Shown here piece after piece: positions 1-10,800 of a stretch of DNA of 64,000 bases (positions are counted from its first letter, which is position 1; each line of letters opens with the position of its first letter). The notes under the pieces were generated by a model. The model was not told where the DNA came from and searched no databases. It saw only the letters and a list, made by a program, of their open reading frames with translations. The stretch is from Acanthosepion lycidas (Eukaryota; Mollusca; Cephalopoda; Sepiida; Sepiidae): NCBI GenBank assembly GCA_963932145.1, contig OZ010582.1:11469197-11533196 (forward strand), written 5' to 3'. A program made the position numbers and the translations under genes.

Positions 1-95
1 GCCTTTTCACGACGTAGACGATAATGGTTATCCAGAGCTTCCTGTCGTTTTTTGCTCATAGTAAGACTTGTTTTTTTACGACCAAACTTTGCCAT
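1..95 (-). CDS. Partial ORF, 5' end of an unrecognised basic protein
   Basis: On the minus strand an open frame starts with ATG at 95-93 and runs off the window edge without a stop after 31 codons. It begins MAKFGRKKTSLTMSKKRQEA and stays very basic (about a third Lys/Arg). I do not recognise the family. The compact basic N-terminus next to abundant mobile DNA would fit the start of a transposon protein, but that is a guess. A second Met at residue 13 could be the true start. Too little is visible to assign a function. Confidence 0.3.
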   Translation of the reverse strand, partial: MAKFGRKKTSLTMSKKRQEALDNHYRLRREK

Positions 96-533
96 TGCAA
101 TACTTCACCCAGCATCTGTCTATCAAAACCATACCATTTATTTTCAGCTTGTTGCTGTTTGACGTAAATTAGTATATGTCTCCAAAAATATTTTCTTAAA
201 ATAATTACCCAAAATTTCAGCTATTTCTTATTGATCGCTGGCATCAGTTAATACGGAGTTCTTATTCAACCATAAAATTTTCCACATTTTCATATATACA
301 CTTAATGGTATTATCAAAATAGGTCGTTGGAAGATTTCTTCTACCGTATCAATTATTATCTTGATTCTAATAGATTTTTCTCGTGTTTCGTATCATATTA
401 GAGGTAAGGCATCTCATAGCAATCGAACACGTTTTTGCTTCTAATGTTATTCTTAAATATTTAATTCTTTACTCAGTGGTATTGAAACTAGATTAAAATC
501 ACAAAATAAAATTAAATAATACTTTACTTAATA
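96..533. other. AT-rich stretch with no recognised feature
   Basis: Read on both strands. I see no coding frame, RNA-like structure, long tandem repeat or transposon end that I can name. Confidence 0.5.
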
Positions 534-800
534 TTCAGTGTCCTGGGCAAGACGATAAACTATATCCGACAGCAAGGCCTCTGATCAGGAGGTTTTGAGG
601 AGCGTCGAACCACCTCTCAATTGGTGGTGTTCCCAGGTCAGCCCTGGACCGGAGTGGTAGCACATGTTATGGTCCCAACAATGGGCAAATAGTTAACACC
701 CAAACTGGGGTAAAATCTCTATGAAAGTCTAAGTATAGGTTTTAATACCAGCAATATTTTTGAAAGAAAATACATTATTACCAGCAATACATAATTAACA
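534..800 (+). repeat. Composite SINE, 5'-truncated copy (body plus tail)
   Basis: Starts at the motif TGTCCTGGGCAAGACGATAA, which also opens the bodies near 14557 (+) and 24400 (-) and is internal at 45415 (-). The body contains an AGCAAGGCCTCTGATCAGG segment, a GGTGGTGTTCCCAGG segment and GGGCAAATAGTTAAC. It ends in tail units with the core TACCAGCAATA. The 5S-like head seen in the 45.1-45.6 kb and 11.2-11.5 kb copies is absent here. Identity to the other copies was judged by eye. Confidence 0.7.
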
Positions 801-960
801 GGAATGTATTTATGAGGAAAATAAATATCACGATAACATAGTTGCAATACGAGCTCTGGTAAAAAACATGCAATGATAACAGCAAAATTGCAATATGAGC
901 ACTGGTAAAAATGGTTGCTGAAGACATTAGGTTTATAATACCCAGAAATCCATACTCAAG

Positions 961-1180
961 GACACATGGCACAGTGGATAAAGGCGTTGGTTAGATCAAG
1001 TGACAAGAGTGTGAGTTCAATACCCGGTTAAGTCAGTGCAGAGATTTCAGAGGGAAATTAACATTAATATAACTGATCAAAGATGGCACGTGGAACTAGA
1101 ACAGTCTACCGAAATGAGCGAAATAAAGGGTTCAGTTCGACATTCCAGCAACATTCTGAAACGTTGTGATAGATACGGCG
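961..1180 (+). repeat. tRNA-derived SINE (family 2)
   Basis: The 5' part carries an A-box-like TGGCACAGTGGATAAAGG followed about 35 bases later by a B-box-like GAGTTCAATACCC, the layout of a polymerase III tRNA promoter. The rest (GGCACGTGGAACTAGAACAG, then a GAAATAAAGGGTTCAGTTCG stretch) is shared almost word for word with the copy at 46741-47040 on the same strand. It has no acceptor-stem pairing or CCA context expected of a real tRNA gene, so it is a retroposon. Confidence 0.8.
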
Positions 1181-1239
1181 AAAAAATAATACCTCATCTC
1201 AGAAATATAGACAGACTCTGAAGGATCGGTACGGACCCG

Positions 1240-1366
1240 ACATATATATATATATATACACACACACACAATGCCGTAGAAATTTCAACTTTATTTCTGA
1301 TATGATACTGACGGGAGAGAGGATAAGCAGCGCATAACCTCTCCTAACGATATATATATATATATC
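1240..1366. repeat. (TA)n/(CA)n microsatellites around a short single-copy segment
   Basis: A TA tract passing into CA at 1240-1269, and a second TA tract at 1349-1366. Between them, from 1271, lies ATGCCGTAGAAATTTCAAC, a segment that recurs at 2022. Confidence 0.8.
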
Positions 1367-1690
1367 GGGGACTCTCCTGTCGTTGTTAGCGGAAGGATGC
1401 GATAACTCCACGCCGAAGTTTCTCCGTAAAACATATCAGGACTCAGCACCTTGGTACCGACAACCTGCACATCTGATTTGATTACGGTGGTGAAGGTTTT
1501 ATGCAGAAACAACTACACTTTCCGAAGAGCCGAATACAGTTACCTGCCACAAAGGTCACCAAAACGAATCTCTTCAGTTCTTGAATTCATCGTTGTCCTT
1601 CTCCAAGATCAGTTTCTATCCAAGGCCATATAACTTAGTCTGTCCTGCTATTTCCGCATAACTGAGTGGGGGAGAAGAGGACTCATTCCT
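1367..1690 (-). repeat. tRNA-SINE 3' part (family 1)
   Basis: On the minus strand, 1690-1570 reads as the middle of the common SINE of this window (CTCTTCTCCCCCACTCAGTT, then AATAGCAGGACAGACT, then CCTTGGATAGAAACTGATC), matching 51655-51775 on the plus strand. Homology continues more weakly to about 1440. The stretch down to 1367 is assigned only because it is contiguous. The tRNA-like head is missing from this copy. A second SINE, head first, lies immediately to the right in the opposite orientation. Confidence 0.6.
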
Positions 1691-1696
1691 TTCTAA

Positions 1697-1815
1697 GGAG
1701 GCACGGTGGAATAATGGATAGTGGCTCGGCTTCAGGAATCGAAGAGATGAGTTCGAATTTCAGTCAAATCCGTTATATTCTCCTATATGCTATTACCCTT
1801 TGAAAAGGTGTATAT
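1697..1815 (+). repeat. tRNA-SINE head (family 1), truncated
   Basis: GGAGGCACGGTGGAATAATGG is the A-box end of the SINE head; GAGTTCGAATTTC further on is the B-box. The copy is cut after the segment GCTATTACCCTTTGAAAAGG and passes into a TATA/TGTG tract. The same head, truncated at the same place and followed by a Tc1 end, occurs at 6058-6135. Confidence 0.75.
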
Positions 1816-1836
1816 ATGTGTGTGTGAACGCGCAAG

Positions 1837-2000
1837 CAGTGGGGCGAAATAAATATTCGTACATATACAAATGTTTAATCTATTGGCTTTCCAACAAAAA
1901 AATAAAGCATACTTTTCATATAATTAACTGTACACAGATGCATAATATCTACTTATGCATAGAAAACAGAAAAAAAAAGATTCAATAGAAATAAATTTCT
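1837..2000 (+). mobile_element. Tc1-like transposon terminal fragment
   Basis: Begins CAGTGGGGCGAAATAAATAT and carries the direct-repeat core TATTCGTAC, as in the terminal repeats of the Tc1 element at 22193-23754. It shares a stretch of about 39 identical bases (CATACTTTTCATATAATTAA onward) with the fragment at 6167-6600. Only the terminal repeat survives and there is no transposase here. Confidence 0.65.
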
Positions 2001-2020
2001 AATCACTTTTTCTTTATTAT

Positions 2021-2720
2021 ATGCCGTAGAAATTTCAACATTATTTCTGTTATTAATTATAACTGTATTTTTTCCTAAAACTTCATGTTCAGTCCATAAC
2101 ATTCTCAGCATCCTTCTGTAGGTCCTCGTATGTCTTCCCATAAATCTTTTCTTCGTCTGTGATTAGACGTTTCAGAATGTATTGCCATATAGGAAAACAG
2201 AACTTACATTATTCAGGATACTTTTCTTTATTTCTAAATAGATTTTCTTATCTATTGATATTTTGCTTAGCTTTTGGAAGGCATATTTCTTTTTATCTCA
2301 ATGCTCCTCGAATGTCGGTATAACATCTGTCCTCTTTTAAAACATTTACGAGACATTTGAATGTATTCACTTGCTATATTTTGGTAGCTTCGATGTGTCA
2401 TTCAAATGTTAGTCTGTATTTTTTTTTTTTTTTTTTTGCTGGCAGATTACCTTCAATCATTTTAAAATTGATGTTTACTCATTTTTTTAATCTTTATCCT
2501 TTACTATTTTCTGTACGAAATGCTGAAATTTGCATTATCTGACTGCTATCAAAACTGTGTCATCTGCAAATGCAATTTTATTATCAATGTAGTAGCCAAT
2601 AATGAAGCCTTGTACGACGTCTGATTCTCTCAGGATTGCTTGACTGTATAATTTGAATAAATCTGGCGAGAATATATATCCTTGTCTTACGCCCTTTCTA
2701 TTTTTGTGCATTTATTAAAT
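2021..2720 (-). pseudogene. RTE-type LINE reverse transcriptase fragment
   Basis: Read on the minus strand from about 2715, the translation gives KGVRQGYIFSPDLFKLYSQ, then a stretch ending in AFADDTVLIA near 2573-2546. This is the RTE/BovB order: the GVRQGC-SPDLFNLY block (RT domain 4) followed by the YADD catalytic box, here FADD. Further along, about 2120-2090, RRMLRMLWTEHE matches the conserved (R)RMLRIPWTE block C-terminal of the RT. Stops, frame changes and a poly-T insertion near 2419 show it is dead. The endonuclease half is not present. RTE elements move by target-primed reverse transcription. Confidence 0.75.
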
Positions 2721-3860
2721 TCATTTAAAGCTGTCCTAATAATTAAGATATATAAATTTCCTAAAATCTTATGTCAATGCAAATAATTCATCAAACCAAG
2801 GTCAAAGAGAAATGTTCTATTTGCTGATATTAAACTATTTTCGTAGTGGATTAGAGAGTTGATCTGTGAATTTTTTGAAACCGTAATTGCGAGTTTAATA
2901 ACGAGGGTAGTCATGTTTAGTTCGGCTCGGTGGAAATGCAGTGAAAAATATCTGAGTAGTACCAAATAAGAACTAGAAGCGATATACGTACGATTTGACA
3001 GTGGGACGAGAAAAATCTACCTCCGTCGATTAAATAAAGTGTTCAGTTAGAAAATATCCGGATCGACAATCACTTGATGAAAGCAGTGCAGCACCAACGC
3101 TGAAATGTCATGATAACAGCAAAGACGTTCACAATAATCTGCGTGCCGATATATGGTAACTATTCACTTTAAGAATTCAGAGATTCTGTTTGACGGTGGA
3201 TTTGGTGTAAAAAAAATATGGCTATGACCGATAGCTGTGAAATATGAATGAGCCATCGTAAAGCCAAGTGAAGGGAAATTAGATTTTTAACCAAGGGACG
3301 AAATTCACTAGACCATGGTTGTTTTATGGGATCGGCAACAGCGGTGAAGAATGTGCCGGGGCCTTGGGTAGACAACCATGAAGCACCTGTGTGAACAGAG
3401 ATACAATCCAATAATAATAATTGATTTAGTTAATAGTGTTATTTCGTAAGAATAAACTCATATTTCATCGGAAAGAAGTTGATAGAATCAAAGCAAAAAA
3501 ACGGAGTAACACTAGACAGATCGTAGAGCATTAAAAATATGTTTCTATGGGCTTAGACTGTGTTTATCCTTTACAATGGTATCTGGAACCGTTCTACATG
3601 AACCATTTCCCCAAATCAGTAATACAGTGGACAAAAATAAGAATACGTTTTTTGGAAATAGGTCAAGGCGATAAGTGTTAAGCATTCCCTCATATAGCCT
3701 TAGCTATCGCTCGGTTCACACTCCTTTCCACTCTTTTGAACATGAGTAGAGTAGTAACTCTTGTTTCCTGTTTAGCATTATGTTTCCGATTTCTTCTCTA
3801 TGAATTTCTTTAATTTCCTTTCACTCCTAGTAACCAATTGCGTCTTAATTGCTTTGAGTG
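2721..3860. other. No recognised feature
   Basis: AT-rich and largely single-copy to the eye. Short open frames exist on the minus strand (2774-2965, 3169-3411), but their translations show no motif I know, and I do not support them as genes. Confidence 0.4.
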
Positions 3861-3898
<38 letters not shown>

Positions 3899-4010
3899 TC
3901 ACATCGATAAACACATATATACACTCACATATAAACTTATACATACATATCTATACGTATACACACACACACACACACATATATATACACACATACACAC
4001 ACACATATAA
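3861..4010. repeat. Compound (TA)n/(CA)n microsatellite
   Basis: TA tract 3862-3884 passing into CA, then mixed CA/TA tracts to about 4010. It lies directly upstream of the Penelope-like element. Confidence 0.9.
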
Positions 4011-4029
4011 TTCTTTATTTAAGGTTTTA

Positions 4030-5775
4030 TAGCATTCTAACATTCTTGCAACAGAACAATCAGTCTAAAAGACCTTCTAAAAGACGAAGGCTTAAAAAAA
4101 ACCGTTTACCATACAGCCAACACAACAATATCCTTACAGGCAAACTCAAATCCGCTGTGAGAGAATTACACGAAAATCCCAAAATATTGTTATTAGACGT
4201 GCTAATAAAATTAATATTTATGTGGTCCTCAACCAACAGGACTATAACAAGAGGGTACTACCCATCCTAGATAACAATGTAATTCCGCAGATTATGGAAA
4301 ACCCCAGAGAAACCTTTATAAAATATGTAAATAAACAAATCACAGCGAAAAACGCAGAACTTGAAGATTGTTTAAAAAGTCAAGAAAATAGTTGGTGATT
4401 ACCAAACGTGATACATGTATTGTAATGTAAAACTCCATAAATCAGGTTTTGCTCTCCTACTGATCACATTCTCACATAACTCTACCCGTATACCAAATAT
4501 CAAAACCCCTCAACCGCATAATATTTCCATATACACCCAACAATTACTGCATAGCATCATCTACTGAGTTTCTCCACATCTTAAAAACAGCAAATCCCAT
4601 AGTCTTCCTGGTCGTCGAAAGCCTATTTTCGATGTCCCAGTTGAGGTAAAAACGAGCATAATTATCGACTTTCTCTACAAACAACCTAAAATCTGACCCA
4701 CTATCCTCCAGAAACTACTCCACCCGTGTACCACAAAAGCTCCATTCTATATAGCAACACATATACCCAAACTAACAGTGTTAGTATGGGAAACCTTTTA
4801 GTTCATACTTTCGCTTTTGCACATCTTAAATTGAAAAGAAAGTATTTTAAATAACCGCTAAACTTGAAATCTACACAAAGTTCGTCGATGATATTTTAGT
4901 TTTGATAAAGTGTAAAGATGATATCGCTAACCTAAAATTAAATTTTGGTAAAACTCAACATTTGACTTCACATAAGGTCCCACGGTAGATAACAAGATCG
5001 CATTCTTTGGAGTTGAGATAAAGCTAAAATCCAACGAATTTACCACTTATCCGTATAAAAGACCCACCAGTAGAAACTCTTGTCTTCTAAAATATGATAG
5101 CCATTGTCCGGAAAGATGTAAAATAGCAAATTTTTAAACACCGTATACCAAAATTCTTCTCAAAAAATATTTCTAAACGAACTGAAACACATAGAACAAA
5201 TATTAGACAATAATAATTTTCTCAATTATATCATCGATAAACAAATAAAAATTCTCTTACAAAAAAATCCACGTTACTAATAATAAAAATACAATAGGAC
5301 TAAACATCAGCATATTTTATTGCAACTAGATGCAAATGACTATAAGCAGGACGAATATGCTATAAGGAAAATTAATAAACACCATATTTCTTCTGTAACT
5401 CCTGAAAAACATAAAAATTATATCATATTATAGAAAATGGAAAACTGCATACCTCGTCGTCACTAACCAAAATAACCCCACCAAATGTAAACTAGCGATG
5501 ACCTATATAGTGTACCAAATTCAATTCAGTCCAGTGCAAGACTTTGCTACTTGTCAAAAATCTGTTACCTACATCGGACACACTACTACCTTCTTAATTC
5601 GACACCTTACATGTCACTCTCGAAGCAGAATGCGATTAATAAATTTTTATTAATAGATTATTTACAGGAATCTTCGAAGAAAATTCTAGTCGATTGCACT
5701 CAAATTATTTTCAAATCACATAGTTCCTTAATCTTAAGATGTGACTATTAGTGATTAATTACCATTCCCCTGCTA
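4030..5775 (+). pseudogene. Penelope-like retroelement (RT plus GIY-YIG), decayed
   Basis: Frame-hopping translation gives the Penelope-like order. An N-terminal block around 4195-4400 (VIRRANKINIYVVLNQQDYN, then ITAKNAELEDC) corresponds to the conserved 'ADKG...DY' region. The RT catalytic box KFVDDILVLIK lies at 4878-4910. Next comes a thumb-like block (YDSHCPERCKIANFLN, FLNELKHIEQIL) at 5090-5215. A TYIGHTTTFLIRHLTCHS segment at 5565-5620 resembles the YIG...R..H part of the GIY-YIG endonuclease. Penelope-like elements pair an RT related to telomerase with this nuclease. Multiple stops and shifts make the copy inactive. The assignment is by motif order and not by database search. Confidence 0.65.
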
Positions 5776-5811
5776 TCAATATGCCCAGGTCAAACCAGTC
5801 GCGCATAACAC

Positions 5812-6057
5812 GTGACCGACACACAGTTAAACTACTATGTTAAAAAAATACCAGAAATTCACCCTAACAAAATAACATTCTTGATAATGGCTATAGAACT
5901 AGGCGAGAGCACTCTGAATAATACTAACTACAGGCAATTTTTATTTAACGAAAAAAATGTTAGATTGCTGGAAAAACTCAATAAAAGGTTAATTAAATCT
6001 TCCTTGTTGGCCGTTTTCAATGAAAGATGCTTGGAAGAAGGATTGCTGCCTAAACAG
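5812..6057 (+). CDS. Open 82-codon segment, unrecognised, fused into a SINE
   Basis: From ATG 5812 the frame stays open and ends in the truncated SINE that starts near 6058; the frame continues through the SINE and a CA/TA tract to 6210. The non-repeat part contains KIPEIHPNKITFLIMAIELG and LLEKLNKRLIKSSLLAVFNE and has ordinary protein composition. The segment ending ERCLEEGLLPK resembles the N-terminal region of some Penelope-like proteins, where a short helix ends in a similar 'xxPK' motif. That would make it a fragment of a second copy, but the match is weak. Confidence 0.35.
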
Positions 6058-6135
6058 CTGAGTTCGAATTCCTGTCGAATCCATTATATTCACTTACGGG
6101 TTAATACCCTTGGTATGGTGTGTATATATATATAT
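6058..6135 (+). repeat. tRNA-SINE fragment (family 1)
   Basis: Starts inside the head at GAGTTCGAATTCCTGTCGAA (B box) and runs through CACTTACGGGTTAATACCCT, then becomes a TA/TG tract. It is truncated on both sides. Confidence 0.75.
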
Positions 6136-6166
6136 ATGTGTGTGTATGTGTATGTGTGTGCATACG

Positions 6167-6620
6167 CAGTGGGGGGCGGAAGAAATATTTGTACACATAC
6201 AATTTTTTAATTTATTGTATTATTATAGTATTGTTTTAATTTATTGTATTTCCAACTAATGAATAAACATACTTTTCATATAATTAACTGTACACAGATG
6301 CATAATAACTAAATATGCATAGAAAACAGAAAAAAAATGATTTAATAGTAATATATCCCATTTTAATGGATGAAAAAGTATCCTTACAATACAAATTTCA
6401 CATTTTAAAACATTTAAGTTGCTTTAATACACTAGATTATTCAACTGAAATATTCTAGAATGTTACAATGACTTTATTAATAGTTATTTTTAACCTAAAA
6501 AATAAACAAGATATTCTGTAACTGATATTCATGCAAGAAGGTTTTCATCATATTAAAGATAAGAATTGACAAATTCGCAAAAACAAAAAAACTGATTGTT
6601 AAGCAGTAGAAAGAAGGTAA
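6167..6620 (+). mobile_element. Tc1-like transposon 5' end, through the start of its transposase
   Basis: Begins CAGTGGGGGGCGGAAGAAAT with the outer repeat ATTTGTACAC. An inner repeat lies near 6370 (GGATGAAAAAGTATCC). After this, ATATTCTAGAATGTTAC and AGAAGGTTTTCATCATATTA align with the segment upstream of the transposase start at 22425-22530. Near 6565, AAGAATTGACAAATTCGCAA matches the first codons of that transposase. It is an older copy of the same family, with no recognisable coding beyond about 6620. Confidence 0.65.
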
Positions 6621-7790
6621 ATGCTATAGGTGTCTTTACTTAAAACTCACAACCTTACATATGATTATTTTCACGCACTCTATGATGAGTCAGTAAGCAC
6701 TGATCAACGGAAGACATATAATTCCTTCCATTCACAACCTCAGAATCCATATGTAAGCCTACATCGCGTTTTTCAACACGAGGATCCAGAACTAGTTCTA
6801 GTGGTAACCGTATATGTCCAAGTAGGATTCTGATCCATTCTTCGTGACACACGAGTACCTTTCGGTAAATTTGCCTGAGCATGAAACCTCCAACATCTGG
6901 TTTTCTAGCTCTCCAGCCACTTGAGCCGGGGTGTCATCTAAAGAAAAATTAAACAGCGTCTCTAGAAAAGCAGGTACACATGTGAGAGCTCAACTGAGAC
7001 CCTTATGTGCGACCAAAAAAGATACCACTTGATCCAGATATGATTTCATATTCAAAGCTACGTGGAAGCGTCTTTCAAAAATATTTATCAATAGATATCT
7101 AGAGCATAATTATTATGAATAATTAAAACTGTTCGAAATACTTATCTTTGACTGACTAAAAGTTTCGCAGCGTTAACGTTACTCAATATCAGAGATAAAC
7201 CGTGAGGAGCCTTAATATCTTGAAATCTTTAGTCGGTAAATTAAATTTTCTGTCCCTATACAGGCGGTTTACAGTCAGTATAGCTTCTGGATTATTTTAA
7301 AATGTCAAAGTGACCTAGCAATTTCAACAGTTCTTCTTGGCCTACTTTATTAAACGCCCTATGTGCTAAAGCAAAAGAAGATGGCGCATTTCGAAGAAAA
7401 TTTAATTGAAAGAGCTTATCTAACATATATAAATATTTAAAGCGAGATAAACACAACAGACCTGCATTTCAAATCGTGACAATTCAACATGACTAAAAGT
7501 GGTACTTAAGAATGAATTATTGAAAAATAAATGATTGTAATATAATCAAATTTATGATATTCATATAGAAAATCTAACAAAATTTCGCGTCGACTTCAGG
7601 AAAGTTCTTTTTTTTGTGCTATTGAACAGTGTTCAATTGATAAGACGTCTTGTCGCCTTTTTTGTCAAGTTGAACTCTTTATATTAATCTGTCTCAAAAT
7701 AGGAACATTCTTAATGAGTCTCGTTTTCGAGAATTCGATGATATGTTGTCGGTGAATGATACGCTGATTTTAACGACAAAATCTCCATGT
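6621..7790. other. No recognised feature
   Basis: Overlapping small frames on both strands at 6630-6882 have no motif that I recognise. The rest is AT-rich unique sequence. Confidence 0.4.
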
Positions 7791-8050
7791 GGATCTATCT
7801 ATAAAAGGCAGGATGTGTGTATGTGTTTGTATGTGTGTGTGTATGACGAATGCACGGACGCAAATTTCGACGGATTTGCACCAAAATTTACATGCACATG
7901 CTCCAAGTAGCGGGAAGGCCTAGTCTGAATTTGCATTTCCCAACTCCCATCGATAGTAGAAATAATCGATTTTTTCGTGTTTCTACAGCAGTTTTCATGT
8001 AGTCTGCGTCCATTTTCTACTTGCCAGATTGAGAGCAACTATAAATAACC
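7791..8050 (+). repeat. Possible non-autonomous Helitron-like repeat end
   Basis: TCTATCTATAAAAGGCAGGA, then a TGTGTG(T/C)ATG-rich tract, then GACGAATGCACGGACGCAAA and GGATTTGCACCAAAATTTAC. This is the look of the 5' ends of invertebrate Helitron-type repeats (TC start, TATAAAA, TGTGTATG tract, then a 'cacgcacggacg...' segment). I cannot see the matching 3' end (hairpin plus CTRR), so the class is tentative. Confidence 0.3.

Positions 8051-8054
<4 letters not shown>

Positions 8055-8118
<64 letters not shown>
8055..8118. repeat. (TA)n array
   Basis: About 32 uninterrupted TA units, ending exactly where a foldback element begins. Confidence 0.95.
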
Positions 8119-8119
<1 letters not shown>

Positions 8120-8121
<2 letters not shown>

Positions 8122-8335
8122 AAGAGCTTATAATAGAAATATTTTAAATCGCTATACAAAACCTTTCATGTTTCAATACTATGATTGTATTTCCTCATCA
8201 ATCATCACCTGAGGAAGTACAGTCGTAGTATTGAAATATAAAAGCTTTCGTATAGCAATTCAAAATGTCTTTATTATAATCTCTTATAAAAATATGATTA
8301 TAATATTTTGCTCTACTTTGTATTCAGTACTTTTT
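8120..8335. repeat. Foldback (long inverted repeat) element
   Basis: Arms 8120-8197 and 8212-8287 are inverted and imperfect. ATAAGAGCTTATAATAGAAA pairs with the end at 8287, and TCGCTATACAAAACCTTTCA with the centre, leaving a ~14-base loop. The flank at 8300-8335 (TTTTGCTCTACTTTGTATTC) matches the outer arm of the foldbacks near 35890 and 59735-60008 (GCTCTACTTTCGTATCGAGC in the first). The whole could form a ~78-bp stem. It abuts the (TA)n array on its left. Confidence 0.7.
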
Positions 8336-8439
8336 AAAAAACTAAATCCTGCAAACTGAATTTTTACTCCATTTGTCCTTTCTCTTATTTGAGAGATATA
8401 TATATATATATATATATAACGCGTGTGTGCGTGAAGTAT

Positions 8440-8960
8440 TGGTCGGATAAAGATTGTAGAACGTTGTCATCATGGCTATAAACCATTTCAGGACATGGGC
8501 AATCATGGTTCTCCAACTCTTTCTATCCGTTGTTTTTTCACTTTTTAACTAATCCGCCGCTCTTCCATTCCTTCAACTATTCGCAAAAGCACACCAGGTA
8601 GGCAGCTGTCTGCCTTCCCCTAGCTCTCCTACCCTCAATATGTCCTGTGAGGATTAACTTTTACAAGCCCCCTTTCCTCATTATGCCTCCAAGGAATTTT
8701 AGCTCTCTCTTCCCGATTCTGAGTAACTATTCTTTTTGTTTCTATTTTCTTTAAATTTTTCTCTTTGCTTCCTAGCTCCGTTCATGGAATTCTCAGTATC
8801 CTTCTGCGAACAACATTTTTGTTGCATTCAGTTTTCTCCTCATCAATGGGAAGAGTGTCCATCACTCCCTGCCATATAAGAGAATGAATATCACACAGCA
8901 ATCCAGAAGTCTTTTACTCTTATTGATATAAAATATGCCAACACGTTGTGTAGAAACAAA
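8440..8960 (-). pseudogene. RTE-type LINE C-terminal fragment
   Basis: Minus-strand frames give RRRILRIPWTELGSKEKNLK, then the degraded order of the usual C-terminus (REERAKIPWRHNEERGLV for 'LKFLGHIMRKEGLE', then a GHIEGRRARGRQ-like segment) and DRKSWRTMIAHVLKW near 8500-8460. It shares the '(R)RMLRIPWTE' block with the LINE fragment at 2021-2720 and is likely the same clade. Frameshifted and truncated. Confidence 0.65.
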
Positions 8961-10760
8961 ATAAATGACTGGTATATAGTTTATGTCAAATGAGAACACA
9001 AATATTTCATAGCACAAAACAATACTCATAGATTAGTTAGCCGTTTTACTTGTAGGTACGTGTGTGCAAGGGACTATTACAAGGTTGCTTTCCAGATGTG
9101 GAACCTTATTCCTGGATGGGGGGGTTGTATCTCAGTGCCTGCTATTTAAGAACTTACAAATGACTCCGCAGTTTCTTACTTTGTCGCTTTCTCTCTTTTG
9201 GAATTAAAGTATCTCCATATCGTGCTCTTTTTTATGCCTTCCCGCCAACATTAATTAAACTCATATTACTCAGATGTCTCAATGCGAAGGAAATCTTTCC
9301 TCGTATCTCTTAACATTCCGCACACACACACAATTCAGCTCCAACTTTTATCTTATAATAAAATGAACGCGCATTATTCACTACCTGTATTTTATTCACA
9401 CTTGCTTATTTTCCAAAATATTCCCGCGATAAATTGTGCTGTCCCCATTTTGAATAAAACAAACATTCTTTGAAGGAAAAAAAATCAAACAAAAAACATC
9501 CTATGATCCATTTACAAATATAATAGAAACCTATCGACATTTATCCTGCCATATGGATAAAACTATTTGAATAAAGCTAACTTTTCTTCTGTTTTACCAC
9601 TTTAAACTATACCTACTTCCTCTGTTACTTTGTTTGCCACATGTTCAAACTAGCGTCCTTCTCCGAGACCCTTGTTTAATCATGTTCACGACACCCCCCA
9701 TACTTTTATCTTGTAAGTGTCGTTTGCTTAGAGACTTTGTTAATGTATTCCTTTATCGAACGATGCCGTAATGTGTCGCGTTGTTTTTCTTACTTCGAAG
9801 AGATTGTTGTTAGTTTTGTAATAAGAGAAAGCTGTTTGCTTTTTTCAGAGGAAACAGAATATACATATGGATGTATTGGCAAGAGAGTAAGAACACATAC
9901 ACGTGAGAATGGACGATGGGAGTAGCTACGAAAAAGATGATTGTTTTTAAATGCATCGTCCAAAAAGTGTTTGTTAGATTGAGGCGACAAAAACACAAAA
10001 CTTAATTCAGAAACATAGCTAGAGAAACCCGAACAATAAAATGTGACTTGACGTAGGGGTGATGGTTAACAAGCTAATTTGGTTGACCACAACTGCTGAG
10101 TAGTGATTATTTACATTCGGACTAATGTCCTAATCTGTCTTGTATAACCATCCTTTTTCAGAAGAGAAATTAAGGCTTCAGTGATTTTAGCAGAAGAGAG
10201 ATGAAGGCTTGACTAATTTGACTCGCAGTTCCTACCAAAATCAAGAGAAGCAGAGGAAAGTGGGAATTACCTAGCAGATAATTCTTAGCAAATGTATAAG
10301 AGAAAGAGGTACACAGAGACAAAAGTGGGTCATGAAAATTCACGTATCACGGGGAGTATCGACGGCAAGAGAAATACAACACAGCAACAGGCAGGAATTC
10401 TACAAATACAATTATAAAAAGCAGACGTGAATGAATAATTACTACTGAAGGCAAATAGCGCTTACATTCTAAGAGGACATTACACAGATGTATTTAATTC
10501 GTTTTGTGTGTTTCTTTTCGAAACAACATCGATAACGAAATGCGGAAGATGGCTATTCCTTGGCTTGAAACTTGGTCAGACCATTCATTGTAATTTACTC
10601 TCCCCCCACCGCCCGCCAGAAAACATTCGACATTAACACATTAAATGCCAAATCTTTTTTTATGCGCATTTTTGGCCCAAACAGTTGTATTAGGAGTTTA
10701 TTTATTCCTTATCTTTAATTTCAGTAGTTACCATTGTCGTTTTTATAGAAACTAGAACAT
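8961..10760. other. No recognised feature
   Basis: 1.8 kb of AT-rich sequence. Short frames at 9282-9473 and 9737-9998 overlap on both strands and have no recognisable content. Confidence 0.4.

Positions 10761-10763
<3 letters not shown>

Positions 10764-10797
<34 letters not shown>
10764..10797. repeat. (TA)n array
   Basis: Seventeen TA units. It creates the Ile-Tyr run at the end of a minus-strand frame, which is not a gene. Confidence 0.9.

Positions 10798-10800
<3 letters not shown>

Noticed and set aside
961..1035. Possible tRNA gene from A and B boxes
   Set aside because: The acceptor stem does not pair, and an identical body follows in another copy at 46.7 kb, so it is a SINE.
2419..2440. 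Poly-T run as a possible retroposon tail
   Set aside because: It interrupts the LINE fragment without any recognisable retroposon body beside it.
6655..6882. Minus-strand 75-codon frame
   Set aside because: A plus-strand frame overlaps it, and neither has a recognisable motif or composition bias.
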